Part shown: positions 12,119-25,900 of the stretch, piece by piece
Numbering within the stretch: the stretch's first letter is position 1
How the letters are laid out: each line of letters starts with the position of its first letter
NCBI GenBank assembly: GCA_013397455.1
Contig: VYZB01000118.1
Span: forward strand, 795,260-859,259
Length of the DNA stretch: 64,000 nucleotides
Reading direction: 5' to 3'
Source of the DNA: Crotophaga sulcirostris
Lineage: Eukaryota > Chordata > Aves > Cuculiformes > Crotophagidae
Position numbers and translations under genes: made by a program
The notes under the pieces: generated by a model
Database searches by the model: none
Seen by the model: only the letters and a program-made list of their open reading frames with translations
What the model was told of the DNA's origin: nothing

Positions 12119-13060
12119 ATGTGTCACATTTTAACCAGAGCTAGGGAACACAGGGAAATCTTACAAGTCTGCCTAGACCATGTTGACAGTTACACAAGTT
12201 CTATGATTTGTCACCCTGCCAGGGCCACGTTAGCAGCACCACTGGCCAATCTACCTGGTCCATACCAGCGGTATCACAAGACCAAGTTAATTTGTCCAGC
12301 CTGCTAAGTCCATATAGGCAGCATCACTAGCAAACCCCTCTAATCTCTTATAGTCAGCTAGTTTCTAGAAATTTTGTATACGTGCACACCAACCAGTTTT
12401 ATTATAACACTTTGTGACAGGATAAGGGTTCAGTGATGGCTGGTGAAAAGATAGTGATTATGAGAATACATCTTAAGTTAAGTACATTAAAAAGCGGTAT
12501 GCGTTTAAACCCCAAGGATAGACAGACACTAACAGCTAGAGTAAAGTTAGTGTATAGCACGCATAACACAGAACCTTTACCCAATAGTCATCTTCACTGG
12601 TGGAGAAGATAGGGTGATCATCAGCTGATCCCAGAAAGTTTCAGCAAAGTCTTCCCCAAACTTTTCCCTTTGTGTTTCATTTTTACAAAGTTTCAGGTAG
12701 AGCTTGAGTGACTTTAGTCATACATGCTTTTATTCCTGATTGATGTAAAAATCTTTTGACTATACAATTTCACCACAGTTGCTGAGGCAGCAGCTGTGAT
12801 CCATCAGCTAAAGGCACAGTTCCATGCCCATCCTGCTAATAGGGACTGACTGTGCTACCCCACAGTATCACCTCATTCTCAGTTTCAGTGAGATGGAACA
12901 TTCCAAGCAGGCGTCTTCCATGGCAACCACATGCTTTTCTTAAGAGTGGCAACTTCAGCCGCTGTCTCTCTCACTCAAACTGTTTCAATATTACAACTTG
13001 GGGAACTTTAGGGAAATGGGGTTCTCATTCCCCCCATTTTCCATCATTTTCCTACATCAT
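12119..13060. mobile_element. ~0.94 kb insertion inside the minus-strand CR1, identity unknown
   Basis: CR1 5'-region sequence stops after TATCCCATG at 12,110-12,118 and resumes near 13,060-13,076, although these two points are only about 20 bases apart in the CR1 consensus as I remember it. The intervening DNA has no reverse transcriptase and no open frame of note. It starts TGTCAC after the break, so a solo LTR is possible, but I cannot show matching TG...CA ends or a clear target duplication; the word CATG occurs near both edges. It could also be a non-autonomous element. Confidence 0.5.
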
Positions 13061-13900
13061 GTTAGCCTACCAAACAGATCCCTGAAGAGGTCAAAACCTG
13101 CTCTCCTCAAGTCCAGGGTAGTGAGTTTGTTGCATGCTCTTCTTGCTGTCCTAAGGATCTAGAATGCCACCATTTCATGGATACTTCAGCCAAGGTTTCC
13201 TTTGAGCTTCACGTTCCCCATCAGCCCTTAAGTCCTGACCCATAGGCTCTCAGTTGGCTCCTCTTCATCCCCAGATGGAGCTGCACGCACTCCAGCCAGT
13301 CATTGACATAGAGGGCAACACCCCCTCCTTGTCTCCTGCTTGTGCTTCCTAATCAGCAAGTTTCCCTCCATTCCAACACTCCAGCCATAGGATCCATCCC
13401 AACATGTCTCCATGATGTCGATGAGATCATAGCCCTGCAGGCATGCACACATCTCTAACTCCTCTTATTTATTCCCCATGTTATGTGCGTTTGCATAGAG
13501 GCACTTAAGTTGGGCCCCTGATGAAGCTGACTTACTAGCTGGAAATCCTTTGTGTTGTTCTTCAGGTGCTCTCCTGCTGACCTGTCATCCTTCTCCAGGC
13601 TCTGGGCATCTATTGCTGACACCGGCATCGAACTGGTAGAAGTGGGATGGATTGAGTTTCCCCTCCCCTGGCAACTTTAGTTCAAAGCCCTTTTTACCAG
13701 CTTTGCAAACCTATGACCAAAGATGCTCTTCCCATTTTGCAACGGATGGACCATAGCAGACCAGGTTTCTCAATGTGAGTTCCTCCCATGGTCTAAGTAA
13801 CCAAACTCCTGGCTGGAGCATGACTCCTGTAGCCATTTGTCAATTTGCCAGACTCGACTGGCCCTTTCAAACCCCATCCCTTTGACCAGGAAGATATTTC

Positions 13901-16900
13901 CTGTTAGAAATATTTCACAGAGCCACACACTCATATTTATAAACCTAAATTCCTATTTAAATACTTTTGTGGATAGTTTTCCCATTCATTCATCTATCAA
14001 CAGTATCCTTTTATGCTACAAGCTTTCTTCCTTCTAATGAAAAAAAATTAAATCCTCCCCTTAGCATATGCTTTTTCAGAGGTAGCAATTTCCATAATTT
14101 CCTTCCTCTTAGCTAGCCAACATTTTTCTTCTCTCAACATCATGGTCCTCTGTGAAAGGAAAAATATCCTTTCCTTTCTTGCTATACGTAAGTTTTCTTC
14201 AGTCTTATCTCACCATTTGTACAATGCTTGAAAGTCTTGCATTTCCGTTTATATATTTCTTATGTTTCTTTTTATTTATACTGAAAAAGCTTTTGTTCTC
14301 TGCTTTATTTGCCATAGGCATATTTAAATTTTACTTTTTTGTTAGTTTTATATTATCTCACTACTTTTTGACTTCTAGACTGTAGTTTGCTTTGTTGATC
14401 AACTTTTTTTCTGACTCCACACAAACTCTCTTCTGACTATGATTGAAACATATGCTTGGTATAAATCTCTATCAGGCAGAAGAAAAAGTGCTATGGGACT
14501 TCAGATCCTGTTAGATGATACATGAGAAGGTGCTCCTAAATTGCACAGATGCAGTAATGCCATCACATTATGAAGTTCTGTATCCTTCCCTGGAAGTGCG
14601 TGACATTTTGGTAACTGAAGTTTTTGCATTTAAGACATTTATATTTCTTTTAAAGGTAACTTGTGAAGCCAAAAATGAAGGAGGAGTGGTACAGCTTGGG
14701 ACAGGGAATACCTGACATTATACAGGACAGCCAATAGGAAGTTCCAAAAATTTTGGTGAGACTGCCCACCTTAAAAATAATCTTTTAATTTATGTATGTT
14801 GCTCAGTAGGGATTGCACCAGATTAAACCAAATGTCCTGCTAGCACAGTAGTCACTCTCTGACAATGGGTAAATGTGGCTGCCCAAGAAAAGGTATGAGT
14901 TTGCTAACAATATATGATATTTCCTGTGAAATATTTCCTCCGAAGTATTTACTCCATCACCAATCACTTGCAAGACAGGTACTGCCTGAACTAGAGGTAG
15001 CTGGTAGACTTTTATTAATCCTCTCTGTATACCTATTCCATGCACTTGGACAGTTTCCCTTGAACCAATATAAACTTCAAGTATTTACAACATATTGTGG
15101 CAACAAATTCCCTGTCTTAAATATACATTACTTAACTTGATCCTACCCCTGCCACAATAACCAGGTTCATTTTGAACCTGAAATTCTGATCCAAGTGGCT
15201 TGCCAAGCATCCTGAAAAGTTTTTTAAAGGGTCTTTGTTTTTCAATTATTAGTCCCCAGAGCTTCACTTCATCCATGTTGCTGGCTGTCAGATTGCAGTC
15301 ATTATGCTTTCACAAGAAAATAATTGATTTTGGAATAGGTGATATGCGCTCCACTCTGTCAATATTCCTCTATTAGCCATGGTAGCATGCACCAAATGCA
15401 TCCTGTTCTGCAGAACAAAGGTATATTTACCCCACATGCACTACAGCACTGAGATTCACTCACCCTTGGTGCTCACTGTCCCCTCCACACCGCTCAGCAG
15501 GGGATTATAAAGAGTATAGTCAAGTTCATGTCCTCCATTCATTTTGACAGCTACCCAGGATACATGAAATAGCTAAACTTAACTACAATGATCAGATGTT
15601 AGTAAACATTGAGCAGTTCCTAAGGCTGAAGAAGATTTCTTGATCATTTCCAAGGCTGGATACTTGGGAGAACTTTTGACCCTTGATCAGTTTGAACATT
15701 ATCGTTATTTTCATCAAACACAACAAAAGTGAAACAAATAATGAACAGTTCCTTTGTGTGATAAAAATTTCAGGCATTGCAGCCTTTCACGTACTTTGTA
15801 AGACATACAATATGTGAGTTTGTTCATCATTAATCACAGCAAGTTTTTTATGTCTGAAAATATCTTCTTGCAGCTCAGAAAAAAATTATTCTTGAAATGG
15901 ATGCATGGTACAACTAACCTAAATTTCCAGTCCTCTCTGTCACACTAGGAAAAGCTATCTTTTGTATAAAACTGTATGTCAGAGCCTATCAAAGTAAGGA
16001 ACACCTTTCAAAATATTTGGAGGAAATATTTCTCTTGAGATAACTGATTTTGGTTCTGTTCCCACTCCCAACCCAAAACAGGAATAGCAGATAATTCATT
16101 AATTAAAAACCAAAAAAAATTCTGTTCCAAGAAGTCATTAGAAATGCCACTAGGACGTAGAAATCTAGTTATAAGGAAGGAAGGTTAATTCTGAATATTC
16201 TTAACTGAAGTCAATGAGACTGCTCAATTCACTAACAAACAGGCCTATCTAGATCAGGGTCAAAGTGAATACATACATGGCATCCAGCTCTGTTAAATCA
16301 TTCTCTTCAATGTAACAGGACTACTTTTCAGTGGGGAAAATAACAATAAGATATTTTTTCTTTTTCTTTTTGTAACTACAGTTCAATAATAACTGATTTT
16401 TATTTTCTTCTAATAAATTTACAATCTATTTTCTGGTATTACACACAAAACTCTATGCATTTTTCTACTATAGACCTTGCTTTCCCCAAAGCTATTCACT
16501 GTTTCTTCTCCTGATGCCATAAAATGTTGTCTATCTATATCTAATTTGTTGTTCTTCAACAATCTTCACCATGGCAGTCTTCCAAATATCTCACTTTCAT
16601 TAAATAGCCATATTTCAGATTATTATACCTTCACTGTATTGTCGTATTTTGACTTTTTCACATGTAGAGTTTCATTTTGTAATTTCTTGTCTGTGTTTCT
16701 AAAGTTTGGAGAAGTCATATTAATTTTGTGCTCTCACTGGTAATACTACACCTCTTAATTCAATATCATTTGTGAATTTAGTTAACAGTTTATGTCAATG
16801 CTCATCAAAAGAGTTTTATTGTGAAGAAAACTCCATTAAGTCAAAATCTAAGATAAAATATGTCTGGTTTGCCAATGCTTATGAATGCTTTGGCTATCTA

Positions 16901-19900
16901 AAAAATAGCCCATCATCAGCTATACCTGTGAAAAGATGTTAAACTCTGCACATGTTTGCTTTCTTAAAAAGAACAGATATAGACATATTTGCAGAAGTAA
17001 TTCTACCCACATAAATGAACTCTTGTAGAAGCAATGCTAACATTGTTTGGTGGTAGAAAGATATCTATGGGTTTTTTTCCACAACTCACATAGGTAAATT
17101 ATATGAAGCCAGTTTACAATAGCTGATAAGTCATTAGCACTTTGCATTGCCTCTGCTGCTTCCATGTATTGTAGCCACATATTTTTAAGCATAAATAATT
17201 CTAGAAACATTGGCTAACTGAAATGACCTGAATAATGGTGAAGTCAATAGAATAAGTCGAATAATTGCTCAATTTAGCATATATTTCTACTTAGGCTCCT
17301 CAATCAATACAATATCTGTAATTAGAAAAAAAAAATAGCTATCTCAAAGGTAATGAAGACAGAAGTAACAGAAACAAACAGAAGATCTTCAAAGAACAGT
17401 TTAGCCAACTTGTCTAGGGCACATTCAGGTCCCTAGGAAGATGCTTTTCTCTTTGCATTGACCTAGACCCTGAACAGCTACCTTAAACTAAATGCCCAGC
17501 TTGGCAAATTTTAAAGTGAGGAGAGCTGAGACCTACTCCAGTTATAGGTACAGGCTGAGTTTCAACGTTGTACATCCTGTGCAATTAGTCCTTTACTCCA
17601 ACAGTAATTACACTGACATTACATGGTAATGGCCACGAGGAGTGAGGAGATCAGAATTTCGGCTGAAGGGCTTAAAAAATTTTGCAGAGGAGTCCTTAGG
17701 AAAGTTCTGATTCTGTATAGGTCAGTTGACAAGTCTTGCCTGATCCTTCCAGAGGTGATGCAGTGTTATGCTGTCCATAACCCTACGCTGTGTCTAAATA
17801 GTGCATTTCAGCCCCTGGGTAATAACAATAGCAGATGCTTATTATATTTAATTATTAACCATCAGCTCTTTGAACTTATCACCTTAGTCTCTCAGCACCT
17901 GCATGATGGATGGCAAAATTCCTGTAATTTCAACTTCCATCAGTCAGTAAGTAAAAGGTGAGCATCTGCTAGTGCTCACCAGTCCCTCAGGATATATATG
18001 ACTATCATTATGATTGCTTCTAATGGTGTTTTACACAAAATAAGTCAGGGTAAAAAAGGCATGCTAGGTTATTTTACACATACGATGTCAAAGTATTTAT
18101 TGCCCTGCATATGGCAGTTTTAAATATAGATTGATAAAACCAGCAGAACATTGATTATTGCATTTAATATTTATGCAGTAGCATAAATCTACATGTCCTT
18201 TTAAATGCTTTTGCCTTTTAGACTTGGTAAAAATCTCTAGTTAAAGAAAGGAAGGAAAGGCAGGGAAGGTGTGGGGAAGTTGTACGCTGCCCTCCGTTGT
18301 TATTTCTGCACTTAAGGTTATGTCCACATCACAAAGTGAAAACAAAACATTTTTGAAACTGGAAACAAACAAAGCAGGTTCTCATAATGCTGTAAGAAAG
18401 CTGGCAAATTCTGCTCAGAGATAGGGCTTTCTAACCGAAACACAGGACCTATAAACATGAATAGGCTGCCTTCCGGACGTGGGCTGCTAATACACCTGTA
18501 CTGGCATCTAACGCATATACACTGCCTCTGTGCATCTCTTCAGGTCACAACACCTGTACCCTTCTTCACTGAGCCACAAGGAGGAGTTTAGAAGGTACTT
18601 ACAGCATCATCCAAAGAGCCTTTTCCAGCCATTCACTTCCACTGAGATCAGCCAGAGGGGAAGTCTGACTCTTATATGCAATGCATTAGCAAATTTATCA
18701 TTTAAAAATCTGATTTTCTCTCAAAGCATTTTCATAAATTAGGCCAGAATAATGAAACAGTTAGTATCAGAGTCCTCTGGGAAGCTTTCAAGGCGACTAC
18801 TGCCACATTCTCTCCCAAGGCTCCCTCCCCGATGAGATAGATCTCATTGCCCAGAGAATACTATATTCCCTTGCCTCATGCATGGAGTGAAAATTATCTA
18901 GAAAGCCACATTACTTATGTCTTGCAGGAGTCGGTAATGAAGCTTGGAATTCACGTGTCTCCAGTGCAAAATGGCAATGTAATGGCATACTGCTATGCCA
19001 AAGGAGTGTTCAAAGAATCTGGTGAGTTGTGAAGAGCAACATATCATGTCTGAAAAAAAATAAGAATAAAATTTTCACTTAAAAATTGGACAGTAATCCC
19101 TGTGTATTCCACATAAGTCACTGCTGGGTACAGAACAGAACTGTGTAGTCTGTTCCTGGTGCACAGCTGGTATACAGGCAGATGTACAAACACACACATG
19201 GATCAAATCTGGAAGTAAATATCCGGTAAGAAAAAGGTTCTGTATTAGGAAAGCAATTTCCCAGTCTTACTTCTCTTGTAGAAGTAATATAAATGCATGA
19301 AACCTCTATGACTGCCAGCAGTGCAATATGCAGATATGTAGAATCCGTATTGAAAATTAAATACTGGTGAAGAACATACTTCAATTTTTTAGATACTTTA
19401 GTAAATATATTGTTAAATGAATGGCTATTTATGAAAAACCTGAATTTTACATTCATAGGTATATGCAAAAAGTATTGTTCTTATTTATTTATTGGCAATT
19501 ATTGTAAATGTACAACTGTTTATGATTCATTATATCGTCCATAACCAAAAAATTTAACAAATACTGAAAATGAGAAGACAGCATAAGTGTTTCTTCAAGT
19601 GCTAAGAAGATGCTTGGAAACTAGTTAGTAAAAAGTTGAGAATAAGGTTAAGGACCTTCTTCAAAGAGGAAAAAGGACATCTCTGTGTTTGATTTTTACT
19701 TTTGCTGGGTTTTTTTGTGCCAGTTTTCTCATGCAATTTCAGAGAGTTGAATGAGTTTTCAGTGGGAATCTCCTCTCTCATTTAAAGACACCTCAGTCAG
19801 AGGGCCTTTTGCAGAAAAACTTACCTGGGGAATTCTTGGTTCCAAAACTTCTGTTCTGTGTCTTGATAGATGCAAATTTCTTCATCTTTAACAATTTTGT

Positions 19901-22900
19901 TCTACACCGGTTGAAAGAGAAAAAGAGGATGCTTGAAAGTCTTTGTTGACATTTTAGACGGTCTCTATTAGTTACAGATCAATTGACTTCATGAAAGTGT
20001 TTCAGATTATGACATAGTCTTTCAGAAGTATTCGAGGGTAATGCCTATTTTTTGTATAGATATCTGGGGCAAGTTAGGCAATTAAAATAGTGCTTGTAAC
20101 TCAATAGTAAAAGTATATATCAGAGATCTGCTGGATAAGTGGATTAATTTTTTCAGATATAGTTGCTGAAACTTCAAAACGTGTTCATGTGCTCTCATCA
20201 GTTACCCCACATTACAGCCTACTTTTAAAATCCCCTATAAAAGTATTACATACTGGAAAAAACTCTATCAAATATCTGTGTAATTTGATAAAGCCATCCA
20301 AGTCTTAATTATTTTTGTTTAAAATGATAGAAGTAATACAGAGATTTTTCTCAAATTCATTTTGATCTTTGTTAACATAAAACCAAAAGAGTAAAAATGT
20401 TTTCTTCTTCTGCAGTATTTCAGTCACTCTGTCTTGTTTCTTATGTAAGAAACTGAATTCAAATGTTTCTTTTGTGTTCTGTAATGTGGTCCATGCATTG
20501 TAGACTCCTGAATCTGAGGAGGGTCAGAACTTTTTGATTTTCTAAATTTATGTGTTTTCTTGTGTTACTCAATTCACTGAAGAACCTCAAGATTCTGAAT
20601 GTAATCTTCAAATAAGTAGTAGTGAATATAAATTTTTCCACAGTACAGTTCATGCTGGTAGATATCTCAAACTAACCAAGGGTATATTCATAGATTTGCA
20701 GTTTAAAGTTGAATGGATTTTTTTTTGCAGTGTCTGGCTGCATGATTTAAAATGATCTTTTTTTTCAACAGTTTTTCTACCCATCTTTCCCTGCTAATGC
20801 TGAGTCAGAGAGTTCAGACTGTTTAATTGAAAATGGATAACAAGTCTTTACAGTCTGATCAAAAATTGAGAAGAGTCAATGTGAAGACGTCCATTGACTT
20901 CATTCAACTTTAGAAAGCTGTACCAAAAGCTGGAAGTATAACTAGAACATGTTTATTCACATCATTTAAAATTCCTTCCCAATTCCAGCTATGTTAGCTG
21001 GACATAGAAATGGAGAGCTTCAGCCCCTCTTGGTCAAGAAACTAATCTTATTTTCTCTTGGTTTTGCTAAACTTGTTTTTAGAAGAGTAATTACATTATG
21101 GAAAGAAACATTTGCCTTTACTAAAAAAATAATCTCTCAGAATTATTAAAAGCAGTAACAGAGAGTAGCCTGACACAAGGTCCTTTTCCAGCTAGCTGCT
21201 CTACCTGCTTGCCCTTTCCCACAGTCAGCAGCCTGAGAACATCACTGAAATTACACTGCCAGCCCACTCAGTATCTCACCACTGAACTGTAGAATGCCCA
21301 ATATTTATTTCCAATATCTGTAAACCAGATGTAGAAGAGAAATAAAGCAATGACCCTAATTGTTTGTGTTTGTTCTGGTATGCAGGGGTAGCTTGAAGGG
21401 TTATCTAAAGATTAAATCTGCATTTTATCTGCACTACTTGCCCACAGAATCTGCTCTTAGTTAGTACTCCCTGAACAGAAAGAGTTTGCTTTTTCACACA
21501 GTTTCACACAAATTCATGACCTGCTTATCTGCTGCATAGATAAATTACCACTCTGGTGGGTGGGCCCATTTGAGTCCAGAGGAAAACAACACTTCCTCTG
21601 GGTGTTGGGCTCTTGGGAGACAGCTCTGCTCTAGGGTGTCATGGTTTCATATTGGGCTCTCTGTTTCTACATGATGTTGGACATCTGCATAATGACATTC
21701 CTCCTAATCACTATGAAAAGTGGGTTTTATATCCAAATGTCACCACACACCACCTATCAAATCTATTGACAATATCTCAGTATACCTTTCCAGCAATTCT
21801 GGGTATCATTTGACTCTTAATTTTTGATCCATGGCCTGCACCCAGGCTCATTATGCCAATTGTTGTGTGTTCCTGTTTGCTATGGCTTATCACACTCAGA
21901 CCCTGTCTCCATTGCACTTGATTTTTGGCCAAGGAAAGGCTGTGATAATTATGTGTCAGGCCTACATCTACCCCTCCTTCCATGTGGTAATTCAACACAG
22001 CCAACGTCAGCCAACACAAAAACCCAGTCTGCTTTCCTAGAACCTGGTAACTCTTGCTGCAAGACAGGATGTGAAGGAATTTGATTCCATGCAATAACAA
22101 CAAGGTGACATGTAGCAGGTCTTTAGGTGAACTCAAGGGCTCAGGCTGTTCTCTGTACCAGAACCAATGCAGGCATAGCTATTAAATCTCTTTTGAATAC
22201 TTTTACCCTGAGAAGTAAATATCTCTGAGGACTGCTAAGGTCTAAGTACTTCTACCTGGTCTTAACACTCCTACCTACTCCCTGTATGCACTGCCAAGAC
22301 CCAACTGCCATCCAGTCCAAACACTCAGATATAGGCATAAGAACAGTCAAAGCCAGGCAATCTAAAAGTTAAAAACTCTACAGAGGTAGAGTTATCAGTA
22401 AGGTTGTTCAGTATCCTTCTGATATTATAAATTATTGAAATTAGATAATGGAAAAATGGAGAAAAATAAGTAGGTTTGCAAGAAGCGAAGAAAGGGAAAG
22501 GTTGCAAAAGCAAGAGTGAATCCAGGTTTCACTCCTTTTACGACAAAGCTATCTCCACACAAATCATCTTGGCACCACCATCTGATGACTGACAGAAAGT
22601 GCAAGTGTTATTGCTCCATTTTCAAACAGGAGAGGTAGAAGACCATGTGACAAAATAAGTAAACCCAATTTCTTTAGCAATATCAACCTCTGTTTTTGCA
22701 GTTGTGGCACTTTGTGTTATAGAATTACAGCTGTCCAAGGCTCTCCACAGGCAACAGGCTCTCACTGCAACAGGCTTAGCCGTCTGTAAGAGAGTTTTGC
22801 AGAAAGAAAGGATGCTCTTGACAGCATTGATGAGTTACTGTGGCCATTCTAGTTAACACCACCGTTGTAGATATAGTTTCCTTGCATCATTTTGAGCTGC

Positions 22901-25900
22901 TTATCACATACTTATCTGACTTTCGTCCCTTTGTGAAATAAGATAAAAAAAGAGGAGCAGCAAGGCAAGGCAAGATTAAAATGTATTTTTGTTTACAGTC
23001 TATATAGACTAGGGTACTGCCTTGATCCTTCTTTGAGTTCTTCTAATATAAAAAACTTAGCCATCTTAGCAGCTAGAATGAAATAAACAGATGTTTTCCT
23101 GGTTTCCTTTATGTGTACAATAGAACCTCACTAATTCGTCCCATTACATAGGAAGACCCGTTGTAAATGACAGAGTAAATGAATACTTTGCGGATTCATT
23201 TTTTCTAATTGTCATTTGTTTTCAGCTGTTTGTGGTAATACATCATTATACTGTTATTGTTTTTTATATTAGTGCTGTTGCTACCTCAGTAAAAGTCAGT
23301 CCTTAAAAAAAAAAACAAACGGTATTCTAGTTAAAAGGATATATATTGGTGCCTAGAAATAGACAAGGACTAATTAGCGAAAAAGTCCTTTATAGTTCAT
23401 AGGTTGTTTTTACAAAACCATTAGGAAAATGAATGTTCAAAAATATGTTGTTCAGATGTCAAACACAGTAATAAATTCTTAGGAGAATGGCATGTATAGT
23501 ACTGTCGTAATAATATTATGTCTCAGTAATTCTCTGTTACTAAATCTTTACTGGAATACAAGAAAGTAATAGCTAATGGTTTAGGCTAAAAATTTACTTC
23601 AAAACACAATTTATTTTAGGCACTTCCTACTCACATGTACACAACCGTAAGTGAAATAGTGCAATGGTTCCCACTTTGACCAATAGCTAGCACATTCAGA
23701 AGCCAATTTTTTGAAGTTTTGCAAAAATTATTTAATCACTGAATTGGAAAAATATTCAAAAGCTGGTTTAGTATTTTTCTTTTCTGATCTTTGTCTAACC
23801 AGGAAGAAACCTTTTTGCTCAATAATTACAATTTTGCACCCAAATTTGTACCCCGATCCAGTCCTTTATAAAACAGAAACAGTTGAATAAACTGCCAAAC
23901 CCCTGAACTATTCTGAGTGATGTGACTGATATAAGAATAAGCTCATATTGACTCTTAGAGTGCCTCCAGATAGCTGTACAGTGCATATCCAGAAGATTTG
24001 AGACCTGCTCTTCCCTGCTTTTTTATTATTCTACAGATGACCACTCTTGCAACAGCCAGCAGAATCTAGCATGTGCCATCTGTTAAAGTTCACAGCCCAG
24101 TTTGTTAGTGCAAGTGAAAATTAATAGCAGTTAAAGCTAATGTACACACCTGTAGCTTGAAGTGACTTATGAAATGGTGTCTGTTTGCCATTATTACCTC
24201 TCCTATGGTTACAGTACCCTCTAGTAAAAAGAGGGCAATAACTTCTTTATCATTTTACCAATGGCCACCTGAAGGCACCCTTCATGGTATAGAAATCCAG
24301 AAAAACTTTTTAGATTTAGTTTTCTAGTTCTCTTAAAATAAATGCATCTGGTCTTTCTGCTTGACTTTTTAATCAATTTTATGTATTCTATTAAATCGTA
24401 TTTGAAGTCTATTGAAAACTGAAGAATCCTTGAGGAAAACAACTTCTTCAACACATGCTACAATATTTTTTCCTGTACTCCTATAAGCCCAGATACCCTG
24501 GGAAATATAACTTATGTACAAATATTTGTCAAGCCTTGAAAATAAAAATTATTTTCCAGAGCCAGATAGAACAAATTAGAGTAAGTTCTGTAAAGAGTGA
24601 GAGCTTCCTGGATTTAATAATGAGAAATAAATATTTCATCTCAAGGATAAAAAAAATCAGTCTAACTTTGAAATCAGTCTGAGTTAAGGTTTGAAGTTCC
24701 AGAAATCAGATTCATTTCAAAAAATATTACATTCAGAAATCAATATTTTTCTTGAGTGAAAACACACAAATTATAAGATGGAGTTGAAATGCTAGCAAGA
24801 ACTCTAGAGTTGGTCTCTTGGAGAAACTTATTGGCTATATTCAGACTATTTTCTTTAGGAAGCTCACATCACCACTGTAGGGCTTAAAGACCAAATGCCT
24901 AGCCCTGGACCATTTAATCAACTGCGCCATAACAAAGTCCATCAAATATACAATATTTGTTCTTATATCGACTGTAATAATTTGCATTTGGCTAAAATCT
25001 AACTTCTATCTAAAATGTATGTTCTAAAAAATGTACACTCAGTCTTAATTTAATGACATCTACAGATGGAAATCTGCTTGGCAGTTTTCTCCCATGATTA
25101 ATCATTTTCTCTGTGCTTTGCTTCTGTTTAGCATCAGTCTGGTGCTGACTACCAGGCACTGGTTCTTGTTATGCACATCCTTGCTGAACATCATATTTTC
25201 TCTCTTGGAAGAGATTTATCTGCTATAGTTAAGTACATCCTCTGTCTTTTCTGTGCTAGATAAGTCAATAAGTGAAAGTTCCTAAAGTCTAAATGATGGA
25301 AAGTGTCCCAGTTTTCTAATCAATTCTGTGGCTCTTCCTGAGCCTTTTTCCAGGTTTGCAAGCTGTCTAGAAGGATGCAGTCTTAACTTCCTCAGTGCAC
25401 GTGAGCTACCTATTAGTTATTTGCTTATACATCTTGGAACCATATCAGAGTTCTTTGCCATGGCACTGCACTTGGGAATTGGGAAATCATCTTCTACTCT
25501 AAGATCATCACTTCCCAAGACTCACCTAACCTTTTTGTCTTTCAAGATTTAATTTTAAAAACAAATTTCTGCATTTGGCAGGTTCAATATAATAATAATG
25601 TACTCAGTTTATCAACAAGCTAGAGTTATGTATTCTTGCCATTATTTCTCATCCCACTCTTCCCTGTACCACTAACACTAATATAGTATACCACTTCCAA
25701 AGAGATATTTCACACTGACAATTGGTTTTTTCATATCTGTTAATCACCTAGCTTAAATCCATGTGTTATTAACACTATATACTGCCACAGAGTTCTTCAG
25801 TTAGATACATGGTGGTATTCACCTACCCACATTATCAACTTGAAGATCTATATTTTTCATTTTCAAATACAGTTACAATGTTATCACACAAATTAATTTA

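Larger units (their letters stand above)
11500..13900 (-). mobile_element. Old minus-strand CR1 LINE, internally deleted and split by an insertion
   Basis: On the minus strand the order is 5' to 3' from about 13,900 down to about 11,500. The 13,060-13,900 part matches the antisense of the CR1 5' region (upstream ORF, including the segment containing AGATCCCTGAAGAGG at 13,076-13,090). About 12,018-12,118 matches another upstream segment. About 11,580-12,017 encodes reverse transcriptase. The junction near 12,017 joins RT sequence directly to sequence that normally lies several hundred bases upstream, so the copy has a large internal deletion. The 3' end is missing or unrecognisable. Divergence is clearly higher than in the plus-strand copies. 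The assignment of the 5' region relies on my memory of the CR1 consensus. Confidence 0.8.
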
